A stretch of DNA of 64,000 bases from contig NZ_DASUCC010000056.1 in NCBI RefSeq assembly GCF_035762905.1, positions 62,001 through 126,000 of the forward strand, read 5' to 3'. A program made the position numbers and the translations under genes. Below are positions 42,928 through 49,475 of the stretch, one piece after another. The notes below the pieces were generated by a model. That model searched no databases. It saw only the letters and a program-made list of their open reading frames with translations, and had not been told where the DNA came from. This DNA is from DASYTH01 sp035762905 (GTDB lineage: Bacteria > Actinomycetota > Actinomycetes > Mycobacteriales > Pseudonocardiaceae). How positions within the stretch are numbered: position 1 is the first letter of the stretch; each line of letters begins with the position of its first letter.

Positions 42928-43373
42928 GACCCGGGGTTGGTGTAGACGCGACGTGGGGTGATCAGGACGGCGGTGCGGCGTTCCTCGGCCATCACGCGGT
43001 CGTAGGTGTCCCAGTCGTCGTGGGTGCCGCCTGCGGCCCGGAAGATCTCGCGCAGCAACAAGCGGAGGGCTTCGGCGTCGAGGTCCGGGTGCGGGTCGTC
43101 GGGGCCGATCAGCTCGACGTCTCCCTCGACGCTCGCCCAACGCCAGCCGGCCCTGGCGACGATCGTGGTCCGGGGGCGGGCCCGGAGGTTGTGCAGCTTG
43201 CGCGAGCCGCCGACGGCCACCAACCCGACGACCTGATCGGACCGCAGCGGGTGGGCCAGCACCCCGGCGTTGACCACCGAGGACTGGACGCTGCCGTCAC
43301 CCCGCACCGTGTTGACCACACACAGCCCGTGGTCGAGCGGCACCAACTCGGCGAACGCGGCGAGGTCGGTCAC
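42924..43373 (-). CDS. PPOX-class F420/FMN-dependent oxidoreductase
   Basis: A 149-residue split beta-barrel protein of the pyridoxamine-phosphate-oxidase/FDOR type, with 'DHGLCVVNTVRGDGSVQSSV', 'RKLHNLRARPRTTIVARAG' and a C-terminal 'RRTAVLITPRRVYTNPGS'. Actinobacterial members often bind F420, but FMN cannot be excluded from sequence. GTG 43373 is read from a leaderless -10 (TAGGAT) 7 nt upstream. Its TAA overlaps the convergent TAG by two bases. Confidence 0.8.
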   Translation of the reverse strand: MTDLAAFAELVPLDHGLCVVNTVRGDGSVQSSVVNAGVLAHPLRSDQVVGLVAVGGSRKLHNLRARPRTTIVARAGWRWASVEGDVELIGPDDPHPDLDAEALRLLLREIFRAAGGTHDDWDTYDRVMAEERRTAVLITPRRVYTNPGS

Positions 43374-43380
43374 GCTGCCG

Positions 43381-43386
43381 ATCCTA
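43381..43386 (-). promoter_or_regulatory. Leaderless -10 box for the PPOX gene
   Basis: TAGGAT on the minus strand, 7 nt before GTG 43373. It also contains the stop codon of the VOC remnant upstream. Confidence 0.5.
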
Positions 43387-43598
43387 ATGCGGGCGGGACT
43401 CCTGTTCGGTCCAGTCGGCCGCGCTCAGGCCGTCGGGGTGGCCGGGCGGCCATTGGACCAGCTCGATCCGGTTGCCGTCGGGATCGCTGATCCAGGAGGT
43501 GAGGAGTCGGCGGAGCCGTCCGGAGATCCGGGGGCCTCGGCGTCGACGCCGTTGGCGGCGAGATCGGCCACCCGCAGGCCGAAGTGCAGGGTCCGCAT
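43384..43598 (-). pseudogene. Glyoxalase/VOC-family gene, internally deleted and frameshifted
   Basis: ATG 43598 opens a proper VOC N-terminus ('MRTLHFGLRVADLAANG'), but after ~20 codons the frame is lost and the family's C-terminal strand appears in another frame ('SWISDPDGNRIELVQWPPGH', stop at 43384). The ~60 residues that should lie between, with metal ligands, are missing. Ancestral role: dioxygenase or lyase of the vicinal oxygen chelate fold. Confidence 0.75.
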
Positions 43599-43715
43599 CG
43601 CCTTTCCTTTCCAGTGCCCGCCTGGCTACAGTCGACCTTCCCACAGACCCCTTGCGCGCTTGACGGGGCCGCCCGGTCGCGGTAAGAGTGCGGTCCTCAC
43701 GCAGGGGAGGCGGAC

Positions 43716-44951
43716 ATGGTGCGGTGGCGACCGGTCGCGATCACGGCGGTCCTGGTCCTGGCGGTCTCCGCCTGCAGTCACCCGCCCAGCGGCCCGACCC
43801 TCGCCTTCGGCGGCGCCCGCCCCGCCTCCGGCACGCAGTCCGCCACCGCGACGACCCCACCCCGGGCGCCCGGCTGGTATTCGGCCACCCCACCACCGAC
43901 CAAGCCCACCACCATGTACTGGGACGTGGCGGCGCTCGACGCGACGCACGCCTGGTCGGTGGGCGGCGGCGACGGGTACTCGGTGGACGCGCCGGCCACG
44001 ACCGGCCACCCGCTGGTCGCCAAGTGGGACGGCCGGCAGTGGACCCGGATGGAGTTACCGGCCGACTGGAAGGCGACCGGCGTCAGCCTGGTCGCGGCCG
44101 ACTCACCCACCAACGTGTGGATCAAGGGCAGCCCGTGGATCACCAGCCCGGACGCCAACCTGACCATGCTGCTGCGCTACGACGGCTCGAACTGGCAGCA
44201 GGTCGCGTTCCCGCCCGGTGCGACGCCGAGCTCGCTGACGATCACCGGCATGGCCGTCGTCGGCGGCCACACCTGGCTGGTCGGTCACGAGGGCGTCAAA
44301 ACGATCATCCAGGAGTGGGACGGCCAGACCTGGAAGGCGCACCAACCTCCGGCCGAATGCACCCAGGGCGGCACCTCGTTCGCCGGCATGCCCAACTTCT
44401 GCAACCTCAACTCGGTCACCGCGTTCGGCCCCGACGACATCTGGGCCGCCGGCAACGGCGCATGGGCCGGCTTCAAGGGCCCGCTGCTGCTGCACTGGGA
44501 CGGCACCGGCTGGCAGGTCGTCCAGGTGGGCAGCTACAACGAGGAATTCACCCTGGTCGCCGTTGCCGGCCGGTCCGGCACCGACGTGTGGGCCGCCGGC
44601 CACATCAACATGGGCGGCAAACAACTCGTCGTCCACAGCGACGGCAAATCCTGGCAAGCGTTCCGGGACCTCCCCGACGCCGTGATGACCGACCTCACCG
44701 TCGACGCCGACGGCCAACCCTGGCTGATCCGCACCTACCCGCCGGCCTCCACCACCACCTTCACCACCTACGCCGACGGCAAATGGACCGACACCCTCGT
44801 CCCCACCCCCAACGGTGCCAGCGGCGTCAGCATGAAAGCCGTCACCGCCATCCCCCGCACCCGCCACCTCCTCGCCGTAGGCGGCGTCGACCTCCCCACC
44901 AACCCGGTCACGATCCAAGCCCACTTCATGGACTACGTCGGCAAGCCCTAG
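43716..44951 (+). CDS. Lipoprotein with WAVG-type propeller repeats
   Basis: A 411-residue protein with a lipoprotein signal: 'VLVLAVSACSH', lipid-modified Cys20. The mature part has propeller-like repeats ending in 'AWSVGG', 'NVWIKG', 'HTWLVG', 'DIWAAG', 'DVWAAG', each followed by a 'WDG' or 'YDG' turn. It is the exported relative of the protein at 1243-2340. The first 50 mature residues are Pro/Thr-rich, a spacer from the membrane. GGGGAGG precedes ATG 43716. Partner and function unknown. Confidence 0.8.
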   Translation: MVRWRPVAITAVLVLAVSACSHPPSGPTLAFGGARPASGTQSATATTPPRAPGWYSATPPPTKPTTMYWDVAALDATHAWSVGGGDGYSVDAPATTGHPLVAKWDGRQWTRMELPADWKATGVSLVAADSPTNVWIKGSPWITSPDANLTMLLRYDGSNWQQVAFPPGATPSSLTITGMAVVGGHTWLVGHEGVKTIIQEWDGQTWKAHQPPAECTQGGTSFAGMPNFCNLNSVTAFGPDDIWAAGNGAWAGFKGPLLLHWDGTGWQVVQVGSYNEEFTLVAVAGRSGTDVWAAGHINMGGKQLVVHSDGKSWQAFRDLPDAVMTDLTVDADGQPWLIRTYPPASTTTFTTYADGKWTDTLVPTPNGASGVSMKAVTAIPRTRHLLAVGGVDLPTNPVTIQAHFMDYVGKP

Positions 44952-44960
44952 CCGACGGAG

Positions 44961-45632
44961 TCAGTTCTTGACGGAGCCCTTGGCCGTGACGCGCGCGTCG
45001 GGCGGGATCCGTACGGCGATCTCCTTCCCGAGCCGCGAGCCGGCCAGCAACCTCAGGTCGTCACCGCTCCAGAACCGGCCGGGGTCGTACCAGTTCGGTC
45101 GAGGCCCCGCGGGCAGCAGACCCATGGCCTCATAGGTCACCGCGACGACCTCCGCGCAATAGGCGGTCTCCAGACCGGTGTCCGGCGCGCCCCGCTTCAG
45201 CCTCGGCAGCCGGCCGCCAAGCCAGCGCGTGAAGAGCCGGGCGGTGGAGGGGAACGGGGTGCCGTCAAGCCGTGCGATAGTGCGCAGCACCGCATCCTCC
45301 ACCTCCTGGGTGATCGGCTGGTCCAGCTGACGAAGCCAGGCCCGCTGCCCGTACCTCGTTGCCCACACCACGACGGCGTCACGCAGGTCGTGCAACTGCA
45401 CCCCGCGCTGGTGAGCGCCGGTCCACAGGTCGGGCAAGGACCGGCCCAACTCGGCGTGCCACATCAGCGGCGGCAGATCCTCGATGACCACGGACATGCC
45501 GACGTGGTTGACCGGGCTGTTCGTCGTCACCTGGATCGCCCGGTCGGCCTTGCTGCGGCCACGGAAGAGCCACACATCACCGGTACGCGTCACGTCGACA
45601 GCCTCGTCGAGGCTGATCTGGGTGTCGGCCAC
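44961..45632 (-). CDS. Permuted NlpC/P60-like (YiiX-type) papain-fold hydrolase
   Basis: A 223-residue protein. The order of catalytic marks is permuted as in YiiX/YebB: first 'GDVWLFRG', then His in 'SPVNHVGMSVV' (~43), and only later the cysteine in 'ETAYCAEVVAVTYEAMG' (~161). Such enzymes cut amide bonds in peptides or lipids. No signal peptide is seen. GTG 45632 is leaderless, with TAGGCT 6 nt upstream, and this -10 overlaps that of the divergent 56-residue gene. Confidence 0.7.
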   Translation of the reverse strand: MADTQISLDEAVDVTRTGDVWLFRGRSKADRAIQVTTNSPVNHVGMSVVIEDLPPLMWHAELGRSLPDLWTGAHQRGVQLHDLRDAVVVWATRYGQRAWLRQLDQPITQEVEDAVLRTIARLDGTPFPSTARLFTRWLGGRLPRLKRGAPDTGLETAYCAEVVAVTYEAMGLLPAGPRPNWYDPGRFWSGDDLRLLAGSRLGKEIAVRIPPDARVTAKGSVKN

Positions 45633-45637
45633 CGTTG

Positions 45638-45644
45638 TAGCCTA
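45638..45644. promoter_or_regulatory. One 7-bp element serving as -10 box in both directions
   Basis: TAGCCTA gives TAGCCT on the plus strand (6 nt before ATG 45650) and TAGGCT on the minus strand (6 nt before GTG 45632). Both genes would be leaderless and their initiation mutually exclusive. Confidence 0.6.
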
Positions 45645-45649
45645 GGCAG

Positions 45650-45820
45650 ATGCGCTGGCTGAAAGTGCTTGGCCTGGCGGGCTTCGTCGGGATCGCCGCA
45701 ACCGGCGTGGTGATCGCCCGGGCAGAGCGGCGCCGCCGCGCCTACACGCCCGACCAGATCAGGGAGCGGCTGCACGCCCGCGTCGCCGAGGTGTCCGGCG
45801 CCCCGACCGCACGCGAGTGA
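45650..45820 (+). CDS. Small single-helix membrane protein
   Basis: A 56-residue protein. Residues 3-23 are a membrane helix ('WLKVLGLAGFVGIAATGVVI'), followed by a basic stop ('ARAERRRRAYTPDQIRERL') and a short helical tail. Basic residues after the helix suggest an N-out, C-in topology. I recall similar small actinobacterial proteins without a known role. It is read leaderless from ATG 45650. The tail ends 14 nt before the convergent PAP2 gene. Confidence 0.65.
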   Translation: MRWLKVLGLAGFVGIAATGVVIARAERRRRAYTPDQIRERLHARVAEVSGAPTARE

Positions 45821-45833
45821 TCGCTGTCAGCGC

Positions 45834-46484
45834 TCAGGACGGTGGCCTGCGGCGAAGGGCGTAGCCGGCCAGGCAGAGGCCGAGCCAGGTGCCGGCGAGC
45901 AGCCAGCCGCCGAGGATGTCGGTGGCCCAGTGCACGCCGAGGTAGAGGCGGCTGGCGCCGACCAGGAGGACGAACATCGTGGCGGTCGCCGCGACGATGA
46001 TCCGGGTGCGGCCGGCGCGCAGCCGGGCCAGCGCCACGGCGGTGATCACGCCGATCACGGCGAGCGAGCCGAGCGCGTGGCCGGACGGGAAGGCCGGGTT
46101 GGTCATCAGCACCAGCTGCGCGCCCGGCGGCGGCCGGCTGCGATCGATCAGGTGCTTGGTGAGCGGCAGGAGCACGAACGCGCCGATTCCGGCGAGGAGC
46201 ACCAGGGTGGCCTGGGACCAGGCCCGGCGCCGGGACAGCCAGGCGGCGGCCAGCAGTGCGGCGACGGACATCGCCAGGGTTCCGCCGAGCGTGGTGACCA
46301 CGAACATGACCGCGGTGCCGGCGGTGCTGCGGTTCGCGATCATGAACGTCAGCACCGCGGTGTCCGCCGGGGTGGGCGTGCCGGACCGGTCCACGATGGC
46401 CTCGGCCAGCGCGAGCCAACACAGGCCGAGCACGACGGTGGCGCCCGCCCCGGCGATCACCGCAAATCGTGTCAAACCGGTCAC
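45834..46484 (-). CDS. PAP2-family membrane phosphatase
   Basis: A 216-residue integral membrane protein with six helices and the three-part phosphatase signature: 'KHLIDRSRP', 'PSGHALGS' and 'SRLYLGVHWATDILGG'. Members remove phosphate from phosphatidic acid, undecaprenyl pyrophosphate or similar lipids on the outer face. GTG 46484 has AGGA at suitable distance; ATG 46520 is possible but has no ribosome site and would narrow the gap to the divergent gene to 21 bp. Confidence 0.87.
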   Translation of the reverse strand: MTGLTRFAVIAGAGATVVLGLCWLALAEAIVDRSGTPTPADTAVLTFMIANRSTAGTAVMFVVTTLGGTLAMSVAALLAAAWLSRRRAWSQATLVLLAGIGAFVLLPLTKHLIDRSRPPPGAQLVLMTNPAFPSGHALGSLAVIGVITAVALARLRAGRTRIIVAATATMFVLLVGASRLYLGVHWATDILGGWLLAGTWLGLCLAGYALRRRPPS

Positions 46485-46541
46485 CGACTCGATCCTGACA
46501 CGGCTCGGGAACCGGGGCATGGCAGAGATCGTCGGAGCGGC

Positions 46542-48962
46542 ATGGCCGGCTGGCACAGTGGTGGGGGCGAGCGCCCGGCGGAGGAGACGCTGCGCGAGGC
46601 GTTTCGCCGGGCGGACCAGGAGACCGACGCCGTCGCCAAGGGGCGGCTGGCCCTGGCTGCGGTCACGGACTTCCTCGACCGGGCCGGCGACGACGCGGCG
46701 CGCGGGAGCCTGCCGCTGCTCCGGTCCGGGGTGGGGGTGGCGGCGCCGGTCCTGCCGGACGAGGCGGTCCGGACGCTGTGCCGGATCGTCGGCCGGCACG
46801 GGCCGCAGAGCGAGGGCACCGAGGCGGTGCTGCGGGCGTGGGTTCGGCGGCCCGACCCGGACGGGTTCGCGGTCACCTGGGCGGCCGCGGCCGGCGCGTT
46901 TTCGGCCGGCGGCGCCCGGGACAACGACTGGTACCGGCTGCTCGACCAGGTGCTGCGCCGGACCGAGCGCGGGGGCGTCTCGCCGGTGTTCCGGCGGCTG
47001 GCGCTCGCGCGGCTGGTCGAGACCGTGGACGCGCGGTTCGATCAGCTCGCGTTGTCGGCCTCGCCGGTCTGGCAGGTGCTGTACTTCCTCGGGCCCGGTA
47101 CCCGGGCGGACTGGTTCGGCGTGCTCGGCGATCACGCGGTGGCCAAGGGCAACGAGGAGGGTGCCGTCCGGCGCTACCAGCTGGCCCTGGACAAGGGTTG
47201 TGAGCAGGCGCGGCCGAGGCTGGCCCGGTTGCTGGCGATCGACGGGTTCCGCAGGCTGGCCGGCGGGGACGCGGGTGGGGCGGAGCGGCAGTGCGATGCG
47301 GCGATCGGGTTGGCCGACGACGCCGGGTACCGGGCCGTCCGGATCGCGGCGACGCTGGCCCGCGGCCGGCCGGCGACCCAGGTGCTCGCCGAGTTGGGCA
47401 AGCGCCGGGAGCGCACGTTCTCGGCGCCGCTGGTGTTCATGCGGGCCTGGGCGCAGTTGCGTGCCCGGCGGCCGGAGGACGCGGCCGAGACGCTGCGCGA
47501 CCTGCTCGGCACCGCGCCGCCCGACGGGTCCGATCTGCTGGCCAACGCGCGGGTGCTGCTCGGGCTGCTGACCGCGGACGACGATCTCGTGGCCGACGGC
47601 GCCCGGACGCTGCTCGACCGGCACGGCGGCAAGTGGGCCGGCCGGTGCGCGGTGGGCGCCGGCCCGGTGCTGGCCGCGGTCTGCCGCCGGGACGCGACGC
47701 TGTTCTCGGCGCTGGATTCCCGGCCGGAGCCCGAATCGGGCGAGTTGAGCGACGGTGCCGCCCGGCGGGCGGTGGCGGAGGCGACCCAGGCGGCGCTCGC
47801 CGGGCAGGTCGACCGGGCGCGCGGTCTGCTCGACCTGGCCCGGCGGTTCGACCGGGACGCCCGGCGCTCGGAGCTGATCGACCGGCTGGCCGGGCAGCTG
47901 GACCGGCTGGGGGAGATCCCGGACCAGCTTGCCACCGCGGCATTGCGGCGCGGCGAGGTGACCTGTCCGTGGGCGGACCGGGCCGAGCTGATCTGGACCG
48001 CGGCCGAGTCCGGATCCGCCGACCCGGCGCGGCTGCACCATCTCGCGGTGGCGCATCACGCGCACGCCTACGACCTCGAGCTGGCCGGCGACCCGGCCGC
48101 GTTGCCGCACTGGGACAAGGCGATCGGCTACTGGGTCCGGCTGCAGGCCGACGACGCCTGGTGGGAGCGCATGCGAGCGCACCTGACCGAGGTGCTCACC
48201 GACGCCACGCCGTCCGATGTGGACGGGGCAATCACCGGTGTGCGTGCCGAGCTGGTCCAGCATCTCCTTGCCCCGAACCAGGTTTTGGCTGCCCAGCTGC
48301 GCGAGCAGGACCCGCCACGAGCCCGCCGGCACATGGCGTTGGTGCGGGCCGCGATGCCGGCCAGGTCGAAGGTGCACCGGCAGCCGGCGCTCCACGCCAT
48401 CGCCCAGTCCGTCGACGACCGCCGGTTCGACTCGGCGCTGCGCCACCTCGAGCCGCTGCTCACGATCGATCCGACCAATGCGGACATGGTGATGCTTGCG
48501 GTGGAGATCGGGCGGCGGTGGAGCGAGCACACCTATCGCGGCGACGACTGGGCCGCCTGGAACAGCCGGGCCGGGCGGATTCTCGGCCGGATCAGGAGGC
48601 TGGTGAACCCCGCGTGCCAGAGCCTCGGGCTGACTCCGCGGTCCACCGGCAAGGCGACGGCCGGCGAGGAACTGGACGATCTCGTTCAGGAACTGGCGAT
48701 GTACGAGTTCTGGTGGGGATACCATCAGTGGCTCAGATCGGTGACCAACTTGGAGGCACGCCGGTTCGACGCCCTGGTCGAGTCGCTCCAGGAGACCGTC
48801 GCGCACTGCCGGCTGGCCAAGCGGTTGAGCGAAAACCGTTGGGAACACGGCATGTACGGGCAGGTCGACAGCGTCGTGAACCAGGCACTCGAGCTCGAGG
48901 CGCAGTGCGAGCAGTTGGAACGCGATCCTGTCTGGCAGCCGTACCGGTTCGGTTTCCGTTGA
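46542..48962 (+). CDS. Large helical-repeat (TPR-like) protein of an Hsp70-associated triad
   Basis: An 806-residue protein with no signal or membrane segment, built of Ala/Leu/Arg-rich helical pairs of ~34 residues, e.g. 'EGAVRRYQLALDKGCEQARP', 'GGAERQCDAAIGLADDAGYR', 'RAEDAAETLRDLLG'-type pairs and 'ALPHWDKAIGYWVRL'. This is the look of TPR/Sel1-like solenoids. GGAG precedes ATG 46542. It is the first of three genes separated by 17 and 13 nt; the third is an Hsp70. It may present clients to, or be regulated by, the chaperone (inference). No enzyme motif is visible. Confidence 0.7.
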   Translation: MAGWHSGGGERPAEETLREAFRRADQETDAVAKGRLALAAVTDFLDRAGDDAARGSLPLLRSGVGVAAPVLPDEAVRTLCRIVGRHGPQSEGTEAVLRAWVRRPDPDGFAVTWAAAAGAFSAGGARDNDWYRLLDQVLRRTERGGVSPVFRRLALARLVETVDARFDQLALSASPVWQVLYFLGPGTRADWFGVLGDHAVAKGNEEGAVRRYQLALDKGCEQARPRLARLLAIDGFRRLAGGDAGGAERQCDAAIGLADDAGYRAVRIAATLARGRPATQVLAELGKRRERTFSAPLVFMRAWAQLRARRPEDAAETLRDLLGTAPPDGSDLLANARVLLGLLTADDDLVADGARTLLDRHGGKWAGRCAVGAGPVLAAVCRRDATLFSALDSRPEPESGELSDGAARRAVAEATQAALAGQVDRARGLLDLARRFDRDARRSELIDRLAGQLDRLGEIPDQLATAALRRGEVTCPWADRAELIWTAAESGSADPARLHHLAVAHHAHAYDLELAGDPAALPHWDKAIGYWVRLQADDAWWERMRAHLTEVLTDATPSDVDGAITGVRAELVQHLLAPNQVLAAQLREQDPPRARRHMALVRAAMPARSKVHRQPALHAIAQSVDDRRFDSALRHLEPLLTIDPTNADMVMLAVEIGRRWSEHTYRGDDWAAWNSRAGRILGRIRRLVNPACQSLGLTPRSTGKATAGEELDDLVQELAMYEFWWGYHQWLRSVTNLEARRFDALVESLQETVAHCRLAKRLSENRWEHGMYGQVDSVVNQALELEAQCEQLERDPVWQPYRFGFR

Positions 48963-48979
48963 TACAGAAGGGAAACGCG

Positions 48980-49462
48980 GTGGTCGACAACGTCTGGGCC
49001 TGGGAGGGCGGCAACCCGTACCTGTCCACCGCCTTGCAGGTGGTCGACGTCGACCCGATGGCCGACCAGTCGGCGGTGCGGACCCGGGCCAACGTCCGCA
49101 GGCGGCGGATCGCACACGCCGCGGACCGGTTTCCGTTGTTCGGCCGGACCCTGACCGTCGCGGAGATCAACGAGGCGGAGGAGCGGCTCGGCACGCCCCG
49201 CGGTCGGCTGCTCGCCGAACTGCTCACCCACCGACCGGTGACCGGCGACGCCGATCCCGGCGAACTCGCCGATCTGCTGGATCTGTTGGACACCACCGGA
49301 TTCTTCGAGCTGGCCGCCGGCCTCGGGGCGCAGACCGCGCCGCGGGCGGTCACGGATCTGCACGACACACTCGACCCGCGGGTGCTGCCCGCGATCCTGC
49401 CCGACCCCGGCGCGCGGACGTTCGCCCCGCTGCTGGACGACGCGGCCGAACCGGTCCGCTGA
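48980..49462 (+). CDS. J-domain-like protein lacking HPD, between TPR and Hsp70 genes
   Basis: A 160-residue protein. The first ~75 residues follow the helix plan of a J-domain: 'NPYLSTALQVVDVDPMADQS' corresponds to the opening N-P-Y-x-x-L-x-V-x-x-x-A, then a basic helix ('AVRTRANVRRRRIAH'), then 'TVAEINEAEERLGTPRGRL' like the J-domain helix III E-I-N-E-A. The HPD tripeptide that triggers Hsp70 ATPase is absent. The rest is acidic ('DPGELADLLDLLDTTGFFEL'). GTG 48980 follows AAGGGA. Its place directly before an Hsp70 supports a co-chaperone role; this is inference. Confidence 0.55.
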   Translation: MVDNVWAWEGGNPYLSTALQVVDVDPMADQSAVRTRANVRRRRIAHAADRFPLFGRTLTVAEINEAEERLGTPRGRLLAELLTHRPVTGDADPGELADLLDLLDTTGFFELAAGLGAQTAPRAVTDLHDTLDPRVLPAILPDPGARTFAPLLDDAAEPVR

Positions 49463-49475
49463 GGAGGACGCCCGG

